Of a DNA stretch of 64,000 nucleotides, positions 20,933 to 32,965 are shown in pieces. Source of the DNA: Arachis hypogaea (lineage: Eukaryota > Streptophyta > Magnoliopsida > Fabales > Fabaceae); NCBI RefSeq assembly GCF_003086295.3, contig NC_092044.1, positions 71,166,528 to 71,230,527 on the forward strand, written 5' to 3'. Numbering within the stretch: the first letter of the stretch is position 1; each line of letters opens with the position of its first letter. Made by a program: the position numbers and the translations under genes. Under the pieces are notes generated by a model. The model saw only the letters and a program-made list of their open reading frames with translations. It was not told the origin of the DNA and did no database searches.

Positions 20933-22613
20933 TAATACACGAAATTATGATTCACACTTTTCACAACTCCGCGCAGCTGACTAGCAAGTGCACTGGGTCG
21001 TCCAAGTAATACCTTACGTGAGTAAGGGTCGATCCCATGGAGATTGTCGGCTTGAAGCAAGCTATGGTCATCTTGTAAATCTCAGTCAGGTGGATTCAAA
21101 TGGTTATGAGGTATTAATGATTAAAAAGAGAAGTAAAACATAAAATAGGATAGAGATACTTATGCAATTCATTGGTGGAAATTTCAGATAAGCGTATGGA
21201 GATGCTTTGTTCCCTCTGAGCCTCTGCTTTCATATTGTCCTTATCCAATCATGCGTACTCCCTTCCATGGCAAGCTGTATGTTGGTCACCGTTGTCAATG
21301 GCTACCATCCGTCCTCTCAGTGAAAACATGTCTGCTACGGTTTCCCGCATGGCTAATCAGCTATCGGTTCTCGATCGTGTCAGAACAAGATCCATTGATC
21401 CTTTTGCACACTGTCACTGTGCCCAACAGTCATGAGTTTGAATCTTGTCACAGCCATCCCATCCCAGATCCTACTCGGAATACTACAGACAAGGTTTAGA
21501 CTTTTCGGATCTCAAGAATGCTGCCAATTGATTCTAGCTTATACCACGAAGACTCTGATCTCACGGAATGGAAGGCTCTGTTGTCAGGAGAGGTAATCAT
21601 GTGTCGTGAACCAGAAGGCCAAGAGATACACACTCAAGCTCTTGCAGATAGAATGGAGGTGGTTGTCAGGCACGCGTTCATAAGAGATGATGATGATGAG
21701 TGTCACGGATCATCACATCCATCAGGTTGAAGTACGAGTGAATATCTTAGAACAAGAATAAGCGTGAATTGAATAGAGAAACAATAGTACTTTGCATTAA
21801 TTTTCGAGGAACAGCAGAGCTCCACACCTTAATCTATGAGGTATAGAAACTCCACCATTGAAAATACATAAGTGATGAAGGTCCAGGCATGGCCGAATGG
21901 CCAGCCCCCAATACGTGATCAAGAAATCAAGAGTGATCCTAAGATAGTCTCAAAAATGATTTAAAGATATGAATACAATAGTAAAAAGTCTTATTTATAC
22001 TAAACTAGTAAACTAGGTTTATAGAAAATGAGTAACTAAGTGTAGATAGTGCAGAAATCCACTTCCAGAGCCCACTTGGTGTGTGTTTAGGTTGAGCATT
22101 GAAGCTTTCACGTGCATAGGCTCTTCTTGGAGTCTAAACACCAGTTTTAGTGCCAGTTTGGGTGTTTAACTCCAGCTTTGGTGCCAGTTCTGGCGTTTTA
22201 CGCTAGAAAAAAATCTCTGGTGGGCGTTTGGATGCCAGTTTGGGCCATCAAATCTCAGACAAAGTATAGACTATTATGCATTGCTAGAAAGCCCAAGATA
22301 TCTACTTTCCAACGCAATTGAGAGCGCACTAATTGGGCTTCTGTATCTCCAGAAAATCCACTTAGAGTGCAGGGAGGTTAGAATCCAACAGCATCTTCAG
22401 TCCTTTCTCAGCCTCTGAATTAGATTTTTGCTCAGGTCCCTCAATTTCAGCCAGAAAATACCTGAAATCATAGAAAAACACACAAACTCATAGTAAAGTC
22501 CAAAAATGTGAATTTTTCATAAAAACTAATACAAATATAATAAAAACTAACTAAAATATACTAAAAACTATGTAAAAACAATGCCAAAAAGCGTATAAAT
22601 TATCCGCTCATCA
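20933..22613 (-). repeat. A1 3' LTR
   Basis: 1681 bp, TAATACACGAAAT to CCGCTCATCA as read on the plus strand. It is about as long as the 5' LTR at 32966 and similar to it throughout. Its outer end has AA where the 5' LTR has GG. TATTTATA at 21992-21999 is the minus-strand TATAAATA. Confidence 0.9.
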
Positions 22614-22720
22614 CAACACCAAACTTAAATTGTTGCTTGTCCCCAAGCAACTGAAAACAAAATAGGATAAAAAGAAGAGAATATACTATAAATCTCAAAA
22701 TATCAATGAAACTTAATCAC
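22614..22720 (-). other. A1 PPT-side internal remnant
   Basis: The minus-strand sequence next to the 3' LTR is TTTAAGTTTGGTGTTG, the likely plus-strand primer. About 107 bases of internal DNA remain before the join to family-D LTR sequence. It matches the first bases of the window. Confidence 0.7.
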
Positions 22721-23451
22721 AACCATTTATACTCATTAGTATTAGTTTAGAGTTAGTTTTAGAGAGAGAAGCTCTCACTTCTCTCTAGGATTAGGATTAG
22801 GATTAGGTTTAGTTCTTAGATCTAGATTTTAATTCATCTTCTTCTACTTCTACCTTTCAATTCCTTGTTGTTACATTCATTCTTCTTCTATTCTTTTGTT
22901 GTAATTACCTTTATGTTGTTTCTATATTTTGTTGTAGATCTACTCTTGTTCCTTCTCTTTTCTTTCAATTCAATTTGAGGTAATTCATAATAATTGTGTT
23001 TCTTTTGATTGTTGTTGTTAATTCCTTGCAATAATTGTTGTTAGATTCTATTCTTGTTGTCAATTTGCTTTGCTTTTCTTTTGTACCTTCCAAGTGTTTG
23101 ATGAAATGCTTGGTTGGGTTTTAGTGTAGGTTTTATTCCTCTTGGCTTTGGTTGAGTAATTAGTGACACTTGAGTTATCTAATTCCTTTGTTGATTGATA
23201 AATTAGAAGTTGCTAATTGATTTGAATGCCTCTAAAGCTAGTCTTTCCTTTATAAGTTGATTAGGACTTGAGGAATCAAATTGATTCATCCACTTGACTT
23301 TCCTCCATGGTTAGAGGTTAACTAAGTGGTAGAAATGAACAATTTGTGGTCACAATTGAGGAGGATAACTAGGATAGGACTTCTAGTTCTCATATCTTGC
23401 CAAGAGCTTTATTAGTTGTTAGTTTATTTCTTTTGCAATTTACATTTCTTG
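22721..23451 (+). mobile_element. family-D LTR fragment carried with E1b
   Basis: Matches 12366-13097 of the D2 3' LTR, starting mid-LTR in AACCATTTAT and ending at exactly the same base (TTTCTTG) where RT sequence follows. The shared breakpoint shows that E1a and E1b descend from one chimaeric ancestor. Confidence 0.9.
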
Positions 23452-24538
23452 GCACCAGGTTAGTCTCTTGGCACCTTTTCAGAACAAGTGTCAGGTGATC
23501 AAGACAGGAGCTGAATGAGTCTCCATATACTGAGAAGTCATCCATGAAGACTTTCAGAAAATTTTTCACCATATCAGAGAAAATAGAGAGTATTCATCTC
23601 TTAAAGGTTGCGGGTGCATTACACAGCCCAAATGGCATCCTTTTGTAGACAAATACTCCAGATGGACATGTGAATGTTGTTTTCTCTTGATCCTAGGGAT
23701 CTAGTGTAATTTTGTTGTAGCCTGAAAAGCCATCCAAAAAGCAGTAATAGTCATGACCTGCTAGTCTTTCTAGCATCTGGTCTATGAATGGTAAAGGAAA
23801 ATGATCCTTTCTGGTGGCTGTATTGAGTCTTCTGTAGTCAATACACATGCGCCACCCTGTAACTGTTCTTGTAGGAACTAGTTCATTCTTTTCATTATGA
23901 ACCACTGTCATGCCTCCCTTCTTGGGGACGACTTGGACAGGGCTCACCCAGGGGCTATCAGAAATTGGATAAATAATCTCAGCCTCTAGTAATTTAGTGA
24001 CCTCTTTCTGCACCACTTCCTTCATGGCTGGATTCAGCCGCCTTTGTTGTTGAACCACTGGCTTAGCATTATCCTCCAAGAGGATTTTGTGCATGCATCT
24101 GGCTGGGCTAATGCCCTTAAGATCACTGATGGACCATCCAAGAGCTGTCTTGTGTGTCCTTAGCACCTGAAGTAGTGCTTTCTCTTCCTGTGGCTCTAAG
24201 ACAGAGCTTATGATCACAAGAAAAGTACCATCCTCTCCCAGAAACGAATATTTCAGGGAGGGTTGTAATGGTTTGAGCTCGGGTTTAGGAGGCTTCTTCT
24301 CTTCTTGAGGAGTTATTAGATGTGCTTCTGTTTTCTCTAGTTCCTCTAGATCAGGCTGAACATCTTTAAAGATGTCCTCTAGCTCTGATTCGAGACTCTC
24401 AGCCATATTGATCTCCTCTACCAGGGAGTCAATAATATCAACACTCATGCAGTCGCTTGATGTGTCTGGATGCTGCATAGCTTTGACAACATTCAACTTA
24501 AACTCATCCTCATTGACTCTCAGGATTAATTCCCCTTT
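23452..24538 (-). pseudogene. reverse transcriptase, partial, broken (E1b)
   Basis: Same domain order as the E1a copy: SDSPWVSPVQVVPKK, CIDYRRLN, FLDGFSGYNKI, then the FMDD box at 23548-23537 followed by FSVYG. There is a stop after TLDP at 23693, and a stop after the ATFKR region shared with E1a. An in-frame TAA after TLIDI (24539) separates it from the protease, as in E1a. It ends after ETNLVP. RNase H and integrase are absent. Compared with E1a it keeps Gly-Gly in the PKKGG turn, where E1a has Arg-Gly. Confidence 0.9.
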
Positions 24539-25627
24539 TTAAATGTCAATGAGGGTTCGTCCAGTTGCTAGAAAAGGTCTTCCTAGAATGAGAGTTGCAC
24601 TATTATGCTCTTCCATTTCCAGCACTACAAAGTCAGTGGAAAAGGCAAATGGTCCAACCTTGACAATCATGTCCTCAATTACACCTGATGGATATTTAAT
24701 TGAGCCCTCAGCAAGTTGAAGACAGATCTGGGTTGGTTTGACCTCTTCAGTCAAGCCAAGCTTTCTGATACTGGATGCAGGGATTAGGGTGATACTTGCC
24801 CCAAGATCACATAAAGCTGTCTTGGTATAAGTACCCTCTAATGTGCACGGTATCGTAAAGCTTCCGGGATCCTTAAGCTTCTCTGGTAAGCTTTTGAGAA
24901 TGACTGCACTGCATTCTTCAGTGAGGAAAACTTTTTCAATTTCTCTCCAATCTTTCTTATGGCTTAAGATCTCTTTCATGAACTTAGCATAAGAGGGTAT
25001 TTGCTTAAGTGCCTCTGCAAACGGAATCTTTATTTCAAGAGTCCTGAGATAGTCTGCAAAGCGGGCAAATTGTTTATCCTGTTTCGCTTGGCGGAGTTTC
25101 TGAGGATAAGGCAATTTGGCTTTATATTCTTCAACCTTAGTTGCTGCATGTTTATTTCCTACAGAGGCAGGTTGAGAAGCCTTCTTGAGGGAGTTATTAT
25201 CAGCACTTGCAGGTGTCTGATCCCTCATTGGCATCTGAACGCCAGGATAAGAGGAGGAATGGGCGTTTAACGCCAAATTCCTACCCTTTTCTGGCGTTTG
25301 AACGCCAGAACTGGACATGGAATTGGCATTTGACGCAAACTTTTCACCCTTTTCAGGCATTTGAACGCCAGAATCATTCCTCTCTGGGCTCTTACTATCC
25401 TCAGAGGGATTTTGGGTAGCATTCTGCTCGTCCTCTGTCAGTTGTTATTTTCTTGACTTTCTGTTGCTTTGAGTTGATGTAATTAATATTTTTCCACTCC
25501 TTAATTGAACAGCTTGACATTCTTCTGTTATTTGTTTAGATAACTGTTGTCTTGTCTGGTCAAGTTGTGCTTTCATATTCTTATTAGCATCTTGAGTATC
25601 CTGTAACATCTCTTTAAATTCTGCTAA
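24539..25627 (-). pseudogene. aspartic protease with hairpin-encoding linker (E1b)
   Basis: A 273-residue frame (25360-24539) holds repeated GVQ-PEKG linker residues encoded by hairpin units, the KVEEYKAKLPYPQKLRQ segment, the ALCDLGAS active-site motif and the terminal LILGRPFLATGRTLID. The upstream part to 25627 is in the same frame as gag but has stop codons. Differences from E1a are scattered substitutions; the protease core itself has no stop. Confidence 0.88.
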
Positions 25628-26397
25628 CTACTTTGTCAGAGTGAGTAATTGCTGGTTGAGTTCAGCAACTTGTTCTGGAGGACTAAGGTAAGTGGGTACT
25701 GCTTTAGTCTCTTCTTTCATGGAGGACTCACTTCTTAAGTATAGATGCTGATTTCTGGCAACTGTATCTATAAGCTTTTGAGCTTCTTCAATTGTCTTCC
25801 TCATGTGTATAGATCCACCAGCTGAGTGGTCTGGAGATAACTGACCTTTTTCTGTAAGCCCAGAGTAAAAGATGTCTAACTGCACCCATTCTGAAAATAT
25901 TTTAGATGGGCATTTCCTTAGCATCTCTCTGTACCTCTCCCAGGCATCATAAAGAGATTCATCATCTCCTTGTTCAAAGCTTTGGATGTCCAGCCTTGGC
26001 TGTGTCATCCTTTTTGGAGGAAAATATTGATTCAGGAATTTTTCTGACAACAGTTTTCATGTTTTTATGCTTGCTGTGGGTTGGTTATTTAACCACCTCT
26101 TAGCTTGATCTTTCACAGCAAATGGAAACAATAATAGTCTATAGACATCCTGATCTACCTCCTTATCACGTACTGTGTCAGCAGTTTCTAAAAACTGTGC
26201 CAGAAACTCAGTAGGTTCTTCCTGTGGAAGACCGGAATACTGGCAATTTTGCTGCACCATGATAATGAGCTGAGGGTTTAGCTCAAAATTACTAGCTTTA
26301 ATGGGGGTATACAGATACTATCCCCATATGAAGTAGTAGTGGGATTAGCATATGATCCCAAAGTCCTTCTGAATTGTTCATTTCCACTTAGATCCAT
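25628..26397 (-). pseudogene. Gag, Athila type (E1b)
   Basis: The ATG lies at 26397. One C fewer than E1a in a run of Cs near 26307 shifts the frame before the Gag core. The core begins in frame at about 26290 (ELNPQ, where E1a has a stop) and is interrupted by TGA at 26059-26057, at a position that is Trp in E1a. It then continues through FLNQYFPPKRMTQ, ESLYDAWERYREMLRKCP and HSAGGSIHMRKTIEEAQ to 25628. Three different lesions in two sister copies show that they decayed independently. Confidence 0.87.
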
Positions 26398-27335
26398 GAT
26401 GGAGTAAGGGAGATGATGTGGATAAAAATTTTATTTTATTTTATATTTATTTATAATTTTTTTTTGAAATCCAAAATTAAAAATAAAACAAAATAAAATA
26501 ATTAAAAAAGGTGAGGATTTTCGAAAAGGTGAGGAGAGAGAAAAAGTGGTTAGTATGTTTTGAAAAAGATATGATTTTTAGAAAAAAAAAGTTTTGAAAA
26601 GATATGATTTTAAAAATTGATGACTAATTTAATGCAAAATTTTCGAAAATTATGAGTGGAATGAGGAAAAGATATTTTTTGATTTTTTGAATCTTAATGA
26701 AGAAAGAGAAAAACAATAAAAAGACACAAGACTTAAAATTTTTAGATCTAATGCTCCTTATTTTTTAAAATTTGGAAGAAAAACACCAAGGGACACCAAA
26801 CTTAAAAATTTTAAGATCAAAACACAAGAAAGACTCAAGAACACTTTCAAGATTCACAAGAACATCGAAGAAGAAAAATTCAAAGACTCAAAGAACCCAA
26901 GAACATTAAAAGAACACCAAACTTAAAATTTTTAGAAAACCAAAATAAAATTTTTGAAAATCACAAAGAAAATAACAAGAAAACATTTTAAACTTAAAAA
27001 TTGGAACAAAATTTAAACAAAGGAAAATTATTTTCGAAACGATTTTAGAAAGAAAGACTCAAAGGGGCAACCATTCACAAAAACATAGACACATTCAACA
27101 AATACAAGGATTAAACAGAGAAAAACTAATTTTTTTTTGGATGACAAAAACACAAAGGACACCAAACTTAAAACATGAAACTAGACTCAAACAGAAAACT
27201 CTAAAGATTAATAAAGAAAAATAGTAAATTTTTTGTAAAAATTTTTGAAAACAAAATAAAAGACTCTGACCCAAAAGACAAAATTTTCCTAATCTAAGCA
27301 ACAAGATGAACTGTCAGTTGTTCAAAATCGAACAA
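26398..27335 (-). other. AT-rich leader of E1b
   Basis: Same as the E1a leader but with a shorter AAAAT run. CACCAAACTTAAAA-type motifs lie at about 26799, 26928 and 27162. Non-coding. Confidence 0.72.
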
Positions 27336-27353
27336 CCCCCGGCAACGGTGCCA
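27336..27353 (-). promoter_or_regulatory. primer-binding site, tRNA-Asp type (E1b)
   Basis: Minus strand TGGCACCGTTGCCGGGGG, identical to that of E1a. Confidence 0.82.
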
Positions 27354-27359
27354 AAAACT

Positions 27360-28951
27360 TGGTGCACGAAATCACAATCACACTTTTGTAATTTCGCACA
27401 ACTAACCAGCAAGTGCACTGGGTCATCCAAGTAATACCTTACGTGAGTAAAGGTCGATCCCACGGAGATTGACGGCTTGAAGCAAGCTATGGTTATCTTG
27501 TAACTCTTAGTCAGGAGATTATCAATGAAAAGGGTTTTGTTTGCATTAAAATAAAAGAACATGAAATAAAAGGTACTTGTGATTCAGTAATGGAGATCAG
27601 GTTGAGGTTTTGGAGATGCTCCGTCTTCTGAATCTCTACTTTCCCACTGTCTTCTTCTTCACGCACGCAAGGCTCCTTCCATGGCAAGCTGTGTGTTGGT
27701 GGATCACCGTTGTCAATGGCTACCATCCGTCCTCTCAGTGAAAATGGTCCAGCTACGAGTTTCGTAGGGCTAATTATCTGTTGGTTTTCACTAGTGTTGG
27801 AGTAAGATCCATTGATCCTTTTGCACACTATCACTGCGCCCAACAGTCGTGAGTTTGAAGCTCGTCACAGTCATCCCTTCCCGGATCCTACTCAGAATAC
27901 CACAGACAAGGTTTAGACTTTCCAGATCTCAGGAATGCTGCCAACTGATTCTAGCTTATACCACAAAGACTCTGATCTCACGTATTTGAATGCTCTGTTG
28001 TCAGGAGAGGCAATCAGACCCATGAACCAGGAGCCCAAGAGATACACACACAATCTAAGGTAGAACAGAAGTGGTTGTTAGGCACACATTCATAGGTTGA
28101 GAATGGTGATGAGTGTCATGGATCATCACATTCATCATGTTGAAGTGCGAATGAATATCTTAGAATAGAAACAAGCGTGATTGAATGAAAAACAGTTGTA
28201 ACTACATTAATCCATCTAGACACAGCAGAGCTCCTTACCCCCAACCATGGAGTTTAGAGACTGATGCCGTAGAAGATACAAATTCAGATGTAAAATGTCA
28301 TGTGGTATAAAATAAATCTCTAAAAGTAGTTTTTATACTCAACTAGTAGCCTAGGTTTACAGCAAATGAGTAAACTAAGATAGATAATGCATAAATCCAC
28401 TTCTGGGGCCCACTTGGTGTGTGCTGGGGCTGAGTATTGAAGCTTTCACGTGCATAGGCTGTTCCCTGAGTTAAACGCCATCTTTGGTGCCAGTTTGGGC
28501 GTTTAACTCCAACCTTTTTGTCAGTTCTGGCGTTTTAACGCCAGAAAAGGACAAAGAGCTGGCGTTTTGATGCCATTTTACGTCGTAAAAACTCGTGCAA
28601 AGTATGGACTATTAATATTGCTGGAAAGCCCTGGATGTCTAATTTCCAATGCAATTGAGAGCGCGCCAATTAAAGTTTTTGTAGCTCCATAAAATCCACT
28701 TCGAGTGCAGGGAGGTCAGAATCCAACAGCATCTGCAGCCCTTCTTCAGCCTCTAAATCAGATTTTTGCTCAAGTCCCTCAATTTCAGCCAGAAAATACC
28801 TGAAATCACAGAAAAACATACAAACTCATAGTAAAGTCCAGAAATGTGAATTTTGCTTAAAAACTAATAAAAATATACTAAAAACTAATTAAAACATACT
28901 AAAAACTACCTAAAAATAATGCCAAAAAGCGTATAAACTATCCGCGCATCA
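27360..28951 (-). repeat. E1b 5' LTR, complete
   Basis: 1592 bp between TGGTGCACGAAAT and CCGCGCATCA on the plus strand. It differs in subtype from the A1 LTRs (for example, the GGAGATTATCAATGAAAAGG stretch replaces the A1 sequence). Hairpin units lie at 28468-28580. Confidence 0.9.
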
Positions 28952-29096
28952 GATGGGCGTTAAACGCCCATTTTGGTATCCTTACTGGCTTTTAAACGCC
29001 AGTAAGCTCTTCCTCCAAGGTGTGTTATTTTTGATGCTATTTTTTATTTTGCTTTAATTTTTGTAGTGATTTTTGTGACTCCACATGATCATCATC
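28952..29096 (-). repeat. A1 internal: TGGCGTTTAAACGCC hairpin pair and spacer
   Basis: Units GGGCGTTAAACGCCC (28955-28969) and CTGGCTTTTAAACGCCAG (28985-29002). The first starts three bases from the E1b LTR end, so E1b appears to have inserted at or beside a hairpin unit. Confidence 0.65.
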
Positions 29097-29345
29097 CTAA
29101 AGAAAACATAAAATAACAATGGAAAACATAATAAAAGAGTAATTAATATAGATAAATAAAATTAGGTTGCCTCCCAATAAGCGCTTCTTTAATGATTGTG
29201 GCCTCCCAACACCAAACTTAGAGTTTGGATGTGGGGGCTTTGCTTGACTCTGCATGGAGAGAATTGGATGAAGCTTTTCATGCTTCTTCTCCATGTTTAC
29301 AAAGGAAGATCCTTGAGCCTTAAACACAAGGTAGTCCTCATTCAC
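29097..29345 (-). pseudogene. tail after the protease of A1, out of frame
   Basis: A minus-strand frame starting MNEDYLVFKAQGSSF resembles the VNEDEFKLN segment that follows protease in E1. It is in a different frame from the protease at 29519-30046, and ends in hydrophobic low-complexity residues without any RT motif. A CACCAAACTTAG motif at 29211 overlaps it. Confidence 0.5.
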
Positions 29346-29518
29346 TTGAAGGACTAACTCTCATCTGTCTACATCAATCACAGCTTTTGCTGTGGTTAGG
29401 AAGGGTCTTCCAAGGATGATGGATTCATCCTTATCCTTTCCAGTGTCTAGGATTATGAAATTAGCAGGGATGTAAAGGTCTTCAACCTTTACCAAGACAT
29501 CCTCTACAGTTGATAAGC

Positions 29519-30046
29519 CTATTTCTTTGATTTGTCTACCATCTCTAGTGAGATTCTTGCAGCTTGTACCTCAAAGATCCCTAGTTTTTCCATTACAGAG
29601 AGTGGCATGAGGTTTACACTTGACCCTAGGTCACACAGAGCCTTCTCAAAGGTAATGGTGCCAATGGTGCAAGGTATTATGAACCTTCTGGGATCCGATT
29701 TCTTTTGAGGTATCTTCAGCTGAGCCAAGGCGTTTAGTTCATTAATGAGCAATGGAGGTTCATCCTCCCAAGTTTCATTACCAAATAATTTGGCATTCAG
29801 CTTCATGATTGCTCCTAGATACTGAGCAACTTGTTCTTCAGTAACAACTTCATCTTCTTTAGAGGAAGAATACTCATCAGAGCTCATGAATGGTAATAGA
29901 AAGTTTAGTGGAATCTCTATGGTCTTTAGATGAGCCTCAAATTCTTTTGGTTCTTCATAAGGGAACTCCCAAGTGGTCAGTGGATGTCCCATGAAGTCTT
30001 CCTCACTAGGAATCACTGCCTTTCCCTCCTCTACAGGTTTGGCCAT
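29519..30046 (-). pseudogene. aspartic protease of A1
   Basis: A 175-residue frame containing an acidic stretch (SSSKEDEVVTEEQVAQYLG) and the active-site motif ALCDLGSSVNLMPLSVMEKL. The frame stops at KSKK soon after the motif, where a frameshift separates it from the tail at 29097-29345. It is in the same frame as gag upstream. It would cleave the Gag precursor in the particle; broken here. A1 has no RT behind it. Confidence 0.85.
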
Positions 30047-30184
30047 GTTGGACGTGTAGATGGCCTTGCACTCTCTTTTTGGATTCTCTCTGCATTGCTT
30101 GGGAGAGTGCTAGGAGGAGTTTCAGTAACTCTTTTACTCAGCTGACCCACTTGTGCCTCCAAATTTCTGATGGAGGACCGTGCC

Positions 30185-31435
30185 TCAGTCATAAAACTGA
30201 GAGTGGCCTTGGACTATGTTTGCTAAGCCAGAGAGGCTCTGCTCAGAATTCTCTGTCAGTTGCTGAGAAGTTGATGGAAAAGGTTTGCTATTGCCAAACC
30301 TATTTCCCCCACCATTATTGTTATTGAAGCCTTGTTGAGGCTTCTGTTGATCCTTCCATGAAAAATTTGGGTGATTCCTCCATGAAGGGTTATAGGTGTT
30401 TCCATAGGATTCTCCCATGTAATTCACCTCTTCCATTGCAGGATTCTCAGGGTCATAAGCTTCTCCTTCAGAGGAGGCATCTTTAGCTTGCAATCCAGTC
30501 AGACTCTGAGAAATCATATTGACTTGCTGAGTCAATATTTTGTTCTGAGTCAATATGGCATTTAGAGTATCAATCTCAAGAACTCCTTTCTTTTGAGTCA
30601 CCCCATTATTCACAGGATTTCTCTCAGAAGTGTACATGAATTGGTTATTTGCAACCATTTCAATGAGTTCCTGGGCTTTTACAGGCATTTTCAGATGAAG
30701 AGATCCACTAGCAGAGTGGTCCAATGACATCTTGGATAACTCAGACAGACCATCATAGATTATATATATGATGCTCCATTCTGAAAACATGTCAGTAGGG
30801 CACCTTTTGGTTAGTTGCTTGTATCTTTCCCAAGCTTCATAGAGGGATTCACCTTCCTTCTATCTGAAGGTTTGGACATCTACTCTGATCTTACTCATCT
30901 TTTGAGGTGGAAAGAATTTGGTCAAGAAAGCGTTGACTAGCTTGTTCCAAGAGTTCAGGCTTTCTCTAGATTGTGAGTCCAACCATGTCCTAGCTTTGTC
31001 TCTCATAGCAAAGGGGAAAAGCATAAGTTTGTAGACCTCGGGATCAACCCCATTGGTCTTAACAGTATCACAGATCTGCAAGAATTCAGATAAGAACTAA
31101 TGAGGATCTTCTGATGGAAGTCCATGAAACTTGCAGTTCTGTTGCATTAGAGAAACTAATTGAGGCTTAAGCTCAAAGTTGTTTGCTCCAATGGCAGGAA
31201 TTGAGATGCTTCTTCCATAGAAGTTGGAAATTGGTACAGCATAGTCACCAAGCATCTTTTTTGCATTGTTGGCATTGTTGTTATTTTTGGCTGCCATGTC
31301 TTCTTCTTTTTTCAAAATTTCTATCAGGTCCTCTCCAGAGAGTTGTGCTTTAGCTTCTCTTAGCTTTCTCTTCAGAGTCCTTTCAGGTTCAGGATTGACT
31401 TCAACAAGAATATCTTTATCCTTGTTCCTGCTCAT
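30185..31435 (-). pseudogene. Gag of A1, three in-frame stops
   Basis: The ATG at 31435 (MSRNKDKDILVEVNPEPERT) opens a basic N-terminus. The Gag core follows: NFELKPQLVSLMQQNCKFHG, a TAG at 31099, FLQICDTVKTNGVDPEVYKL, FPFAMRDKARTWLDSQ, FLTKFFPPQKMSKIRVDVQ, a TAG at 30862, then CPTDMFSEWS, a HSASGSLHLK segment and an Asn-rich tail (GFNNNNGGGNRFGNS), ending in a stop at 30185. All pieces share one frame with the protease. The two TAGs fit CAG-to-TAG changes. An ATG at 31471 in the same frame is possible, but the MSRNKDKD start looks more natural. Confidence 0.87.
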
Positions 31436-32941
31436 GTGAAAAAGAAGAGAACAGAAAAGAAGAGGAATCATCTATGTCACAGTATAGAGATTCCTTTATG
31501 TGAGTAGAAGAAGAGAAGAAGAGAAGAATGAGGTAGAGAGAAAATAAAGAGAATTCGAACACAGAGAGAGAGAGAGGGTTTGAATTTTTAAGAAGGAGAG
31601 AAGTGTTAGTAAATAAATAAATAGTAGAAAATGATGAGAGAGAGGGAATTCGAATATTAAATAAAAGAAAAAGAAAAAATATTTTTGTTTTTATTTTAAT
31701 TATTGGTTAGTATTTGAAAATATTAGAAGAAATAAAATTAGAGTTTAAAACAATTAGTTAATAAAAAAGATTTTTGAAAAAGTTGTTAGTGGTTTTCGAA
31801 AATTGGAGAGAAAAAAGTAGTTAATTGAAAAAGATTTGAAAACAAATTTTGAAAAGATAAGAAGTTAAAAAAAAGATTTTGAAATTGAATTTTAAAAAGA
31901 TATGATTGAAAATTTATTTTGAAAAAGATTTGAAAAGGAAATTAAAAATATTTGATTTTTGAGATTAAAGTTGATTACTTGACTAACAAGAAACTAAAAG
32001 ATATGATTCTAGAATTTAAAGATTGAACCTTTCTTAACAAGAAAGTAACAAACTTGAAATTTTTGAATCAAAACATTAATTGTTAGTAAAGTAATCGAAA
32101 ATATGAGTTTGAAATTAAGAAAAAGGTTTTGAAAATCAAATTTAAAATTTTTGAAACACATGAAATAAAAATGAAAAAGATTTGATTTTTGAAAAAGTTT
32201 TGAAAAGATAGAATTTTTAAATTGAAAATTTGACTTGACTCATAAGAAACAACTAAAATTTAAAATTTTTTTGACTAAGTCAACCCAAAATTTCAAAATT
32301 TTATGAGAGAAATAAGAGAAATATATTTCTTTTATTTTTGAATTTTTAATGAGGAGAGAGAAAAACATAAAAATGACTCAAAACATAAAAATTTAAGATC
32401 AAAACAAAAAATGCATGCAAGAACACTTTGAATGTCAAGATGAACACCAAGAACACTTTGAAGATCATGATGAACATCAAGAACTTATTTTTTTTTTTTT
32501 GAAAAATTTTTAAGAAAAGAAACACATGCAAGACACCAAACTTAGAAATTTTTAAACTTTTGACTCTAAAAATTCGAAAATGCATATGAAAAACAAGAAA
32601 AGACACAAAACAAGAAAATCACTAGATCAAACAGAGACAATCATCAAGAATAACTTGAAGATCATGAAGAACACCATGCATGAGTTTTTTTTTTGAAAAA
32701 TGCAATAAAAATAAAAACATGCGATTGACACCAAACTTAAAATTTGACTCTAGACTCAAACAAGAAAGACAAAAAAATTTTTTGGTTTTTATGATTTTAT
32801 TAAAAAAAAATTTTGAAAAATTTTCGAAAATTAGAAAAAAAAATTTTGAAAGATTTTTGAAAAATTTTTGAAAGTAGAACAAGAAGAAAATTACCTAATC
32901 TAAGCAACAAGATGAACCGTCAACTGTCCAAACTCGAACAA
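31436..32941 (-). other. AT-rich leader of A1
   Basis: 1.5 kb of non-coding A/T-rich DNA between PBS and gag. It includes GA-rich microsatellites (31500-31580) and CACCAAACTTA motifs at about 32534 and 32730. The Phe/Lys-rich ORFs on both strands are compositional. Confidence 0.72.
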
Positions 32942-32959
32942 TCCCCGGTAACGGCACCA
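32942..32959 (-). promoter_or_regulatory. primer-binding site, tRNA-Asp type (A1)
   Basis: Minus strand TGGTGCCGTTACCGGGGA, two mismatches from the D1 PBS, six bases from the LTR end. Confidence 0.82.
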
Positions 32960-32965
32960 AAAACT

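Larger units (their letters stand above)
23452..28951 (-). mobile_element. truncated Athila-type element E1b, sister of E1a
   Basis: Same parts as E1a in the same order, with a full-length 5' LTR (27360-28951). Gag, protease and RT lie in one reading frame interrupted by stop codons, with one frameshift near the gag start. Cut at the same base in RT as E1a. It lies in the internal region of A1; its right edge is the LTR terminus at 28951, and its left edge is the family-D fragment. Confidence 0.88.

Noticed and set aside
32346..32882. Phe/Lys-rich ORFs on both strands in the A1 leader (also 16267-16582 and 50186-50446)
   Set aside because: AT-rich leader sequence between PBS and gag; no protein-like pattern, and overlapping ORFs on opposite strands.
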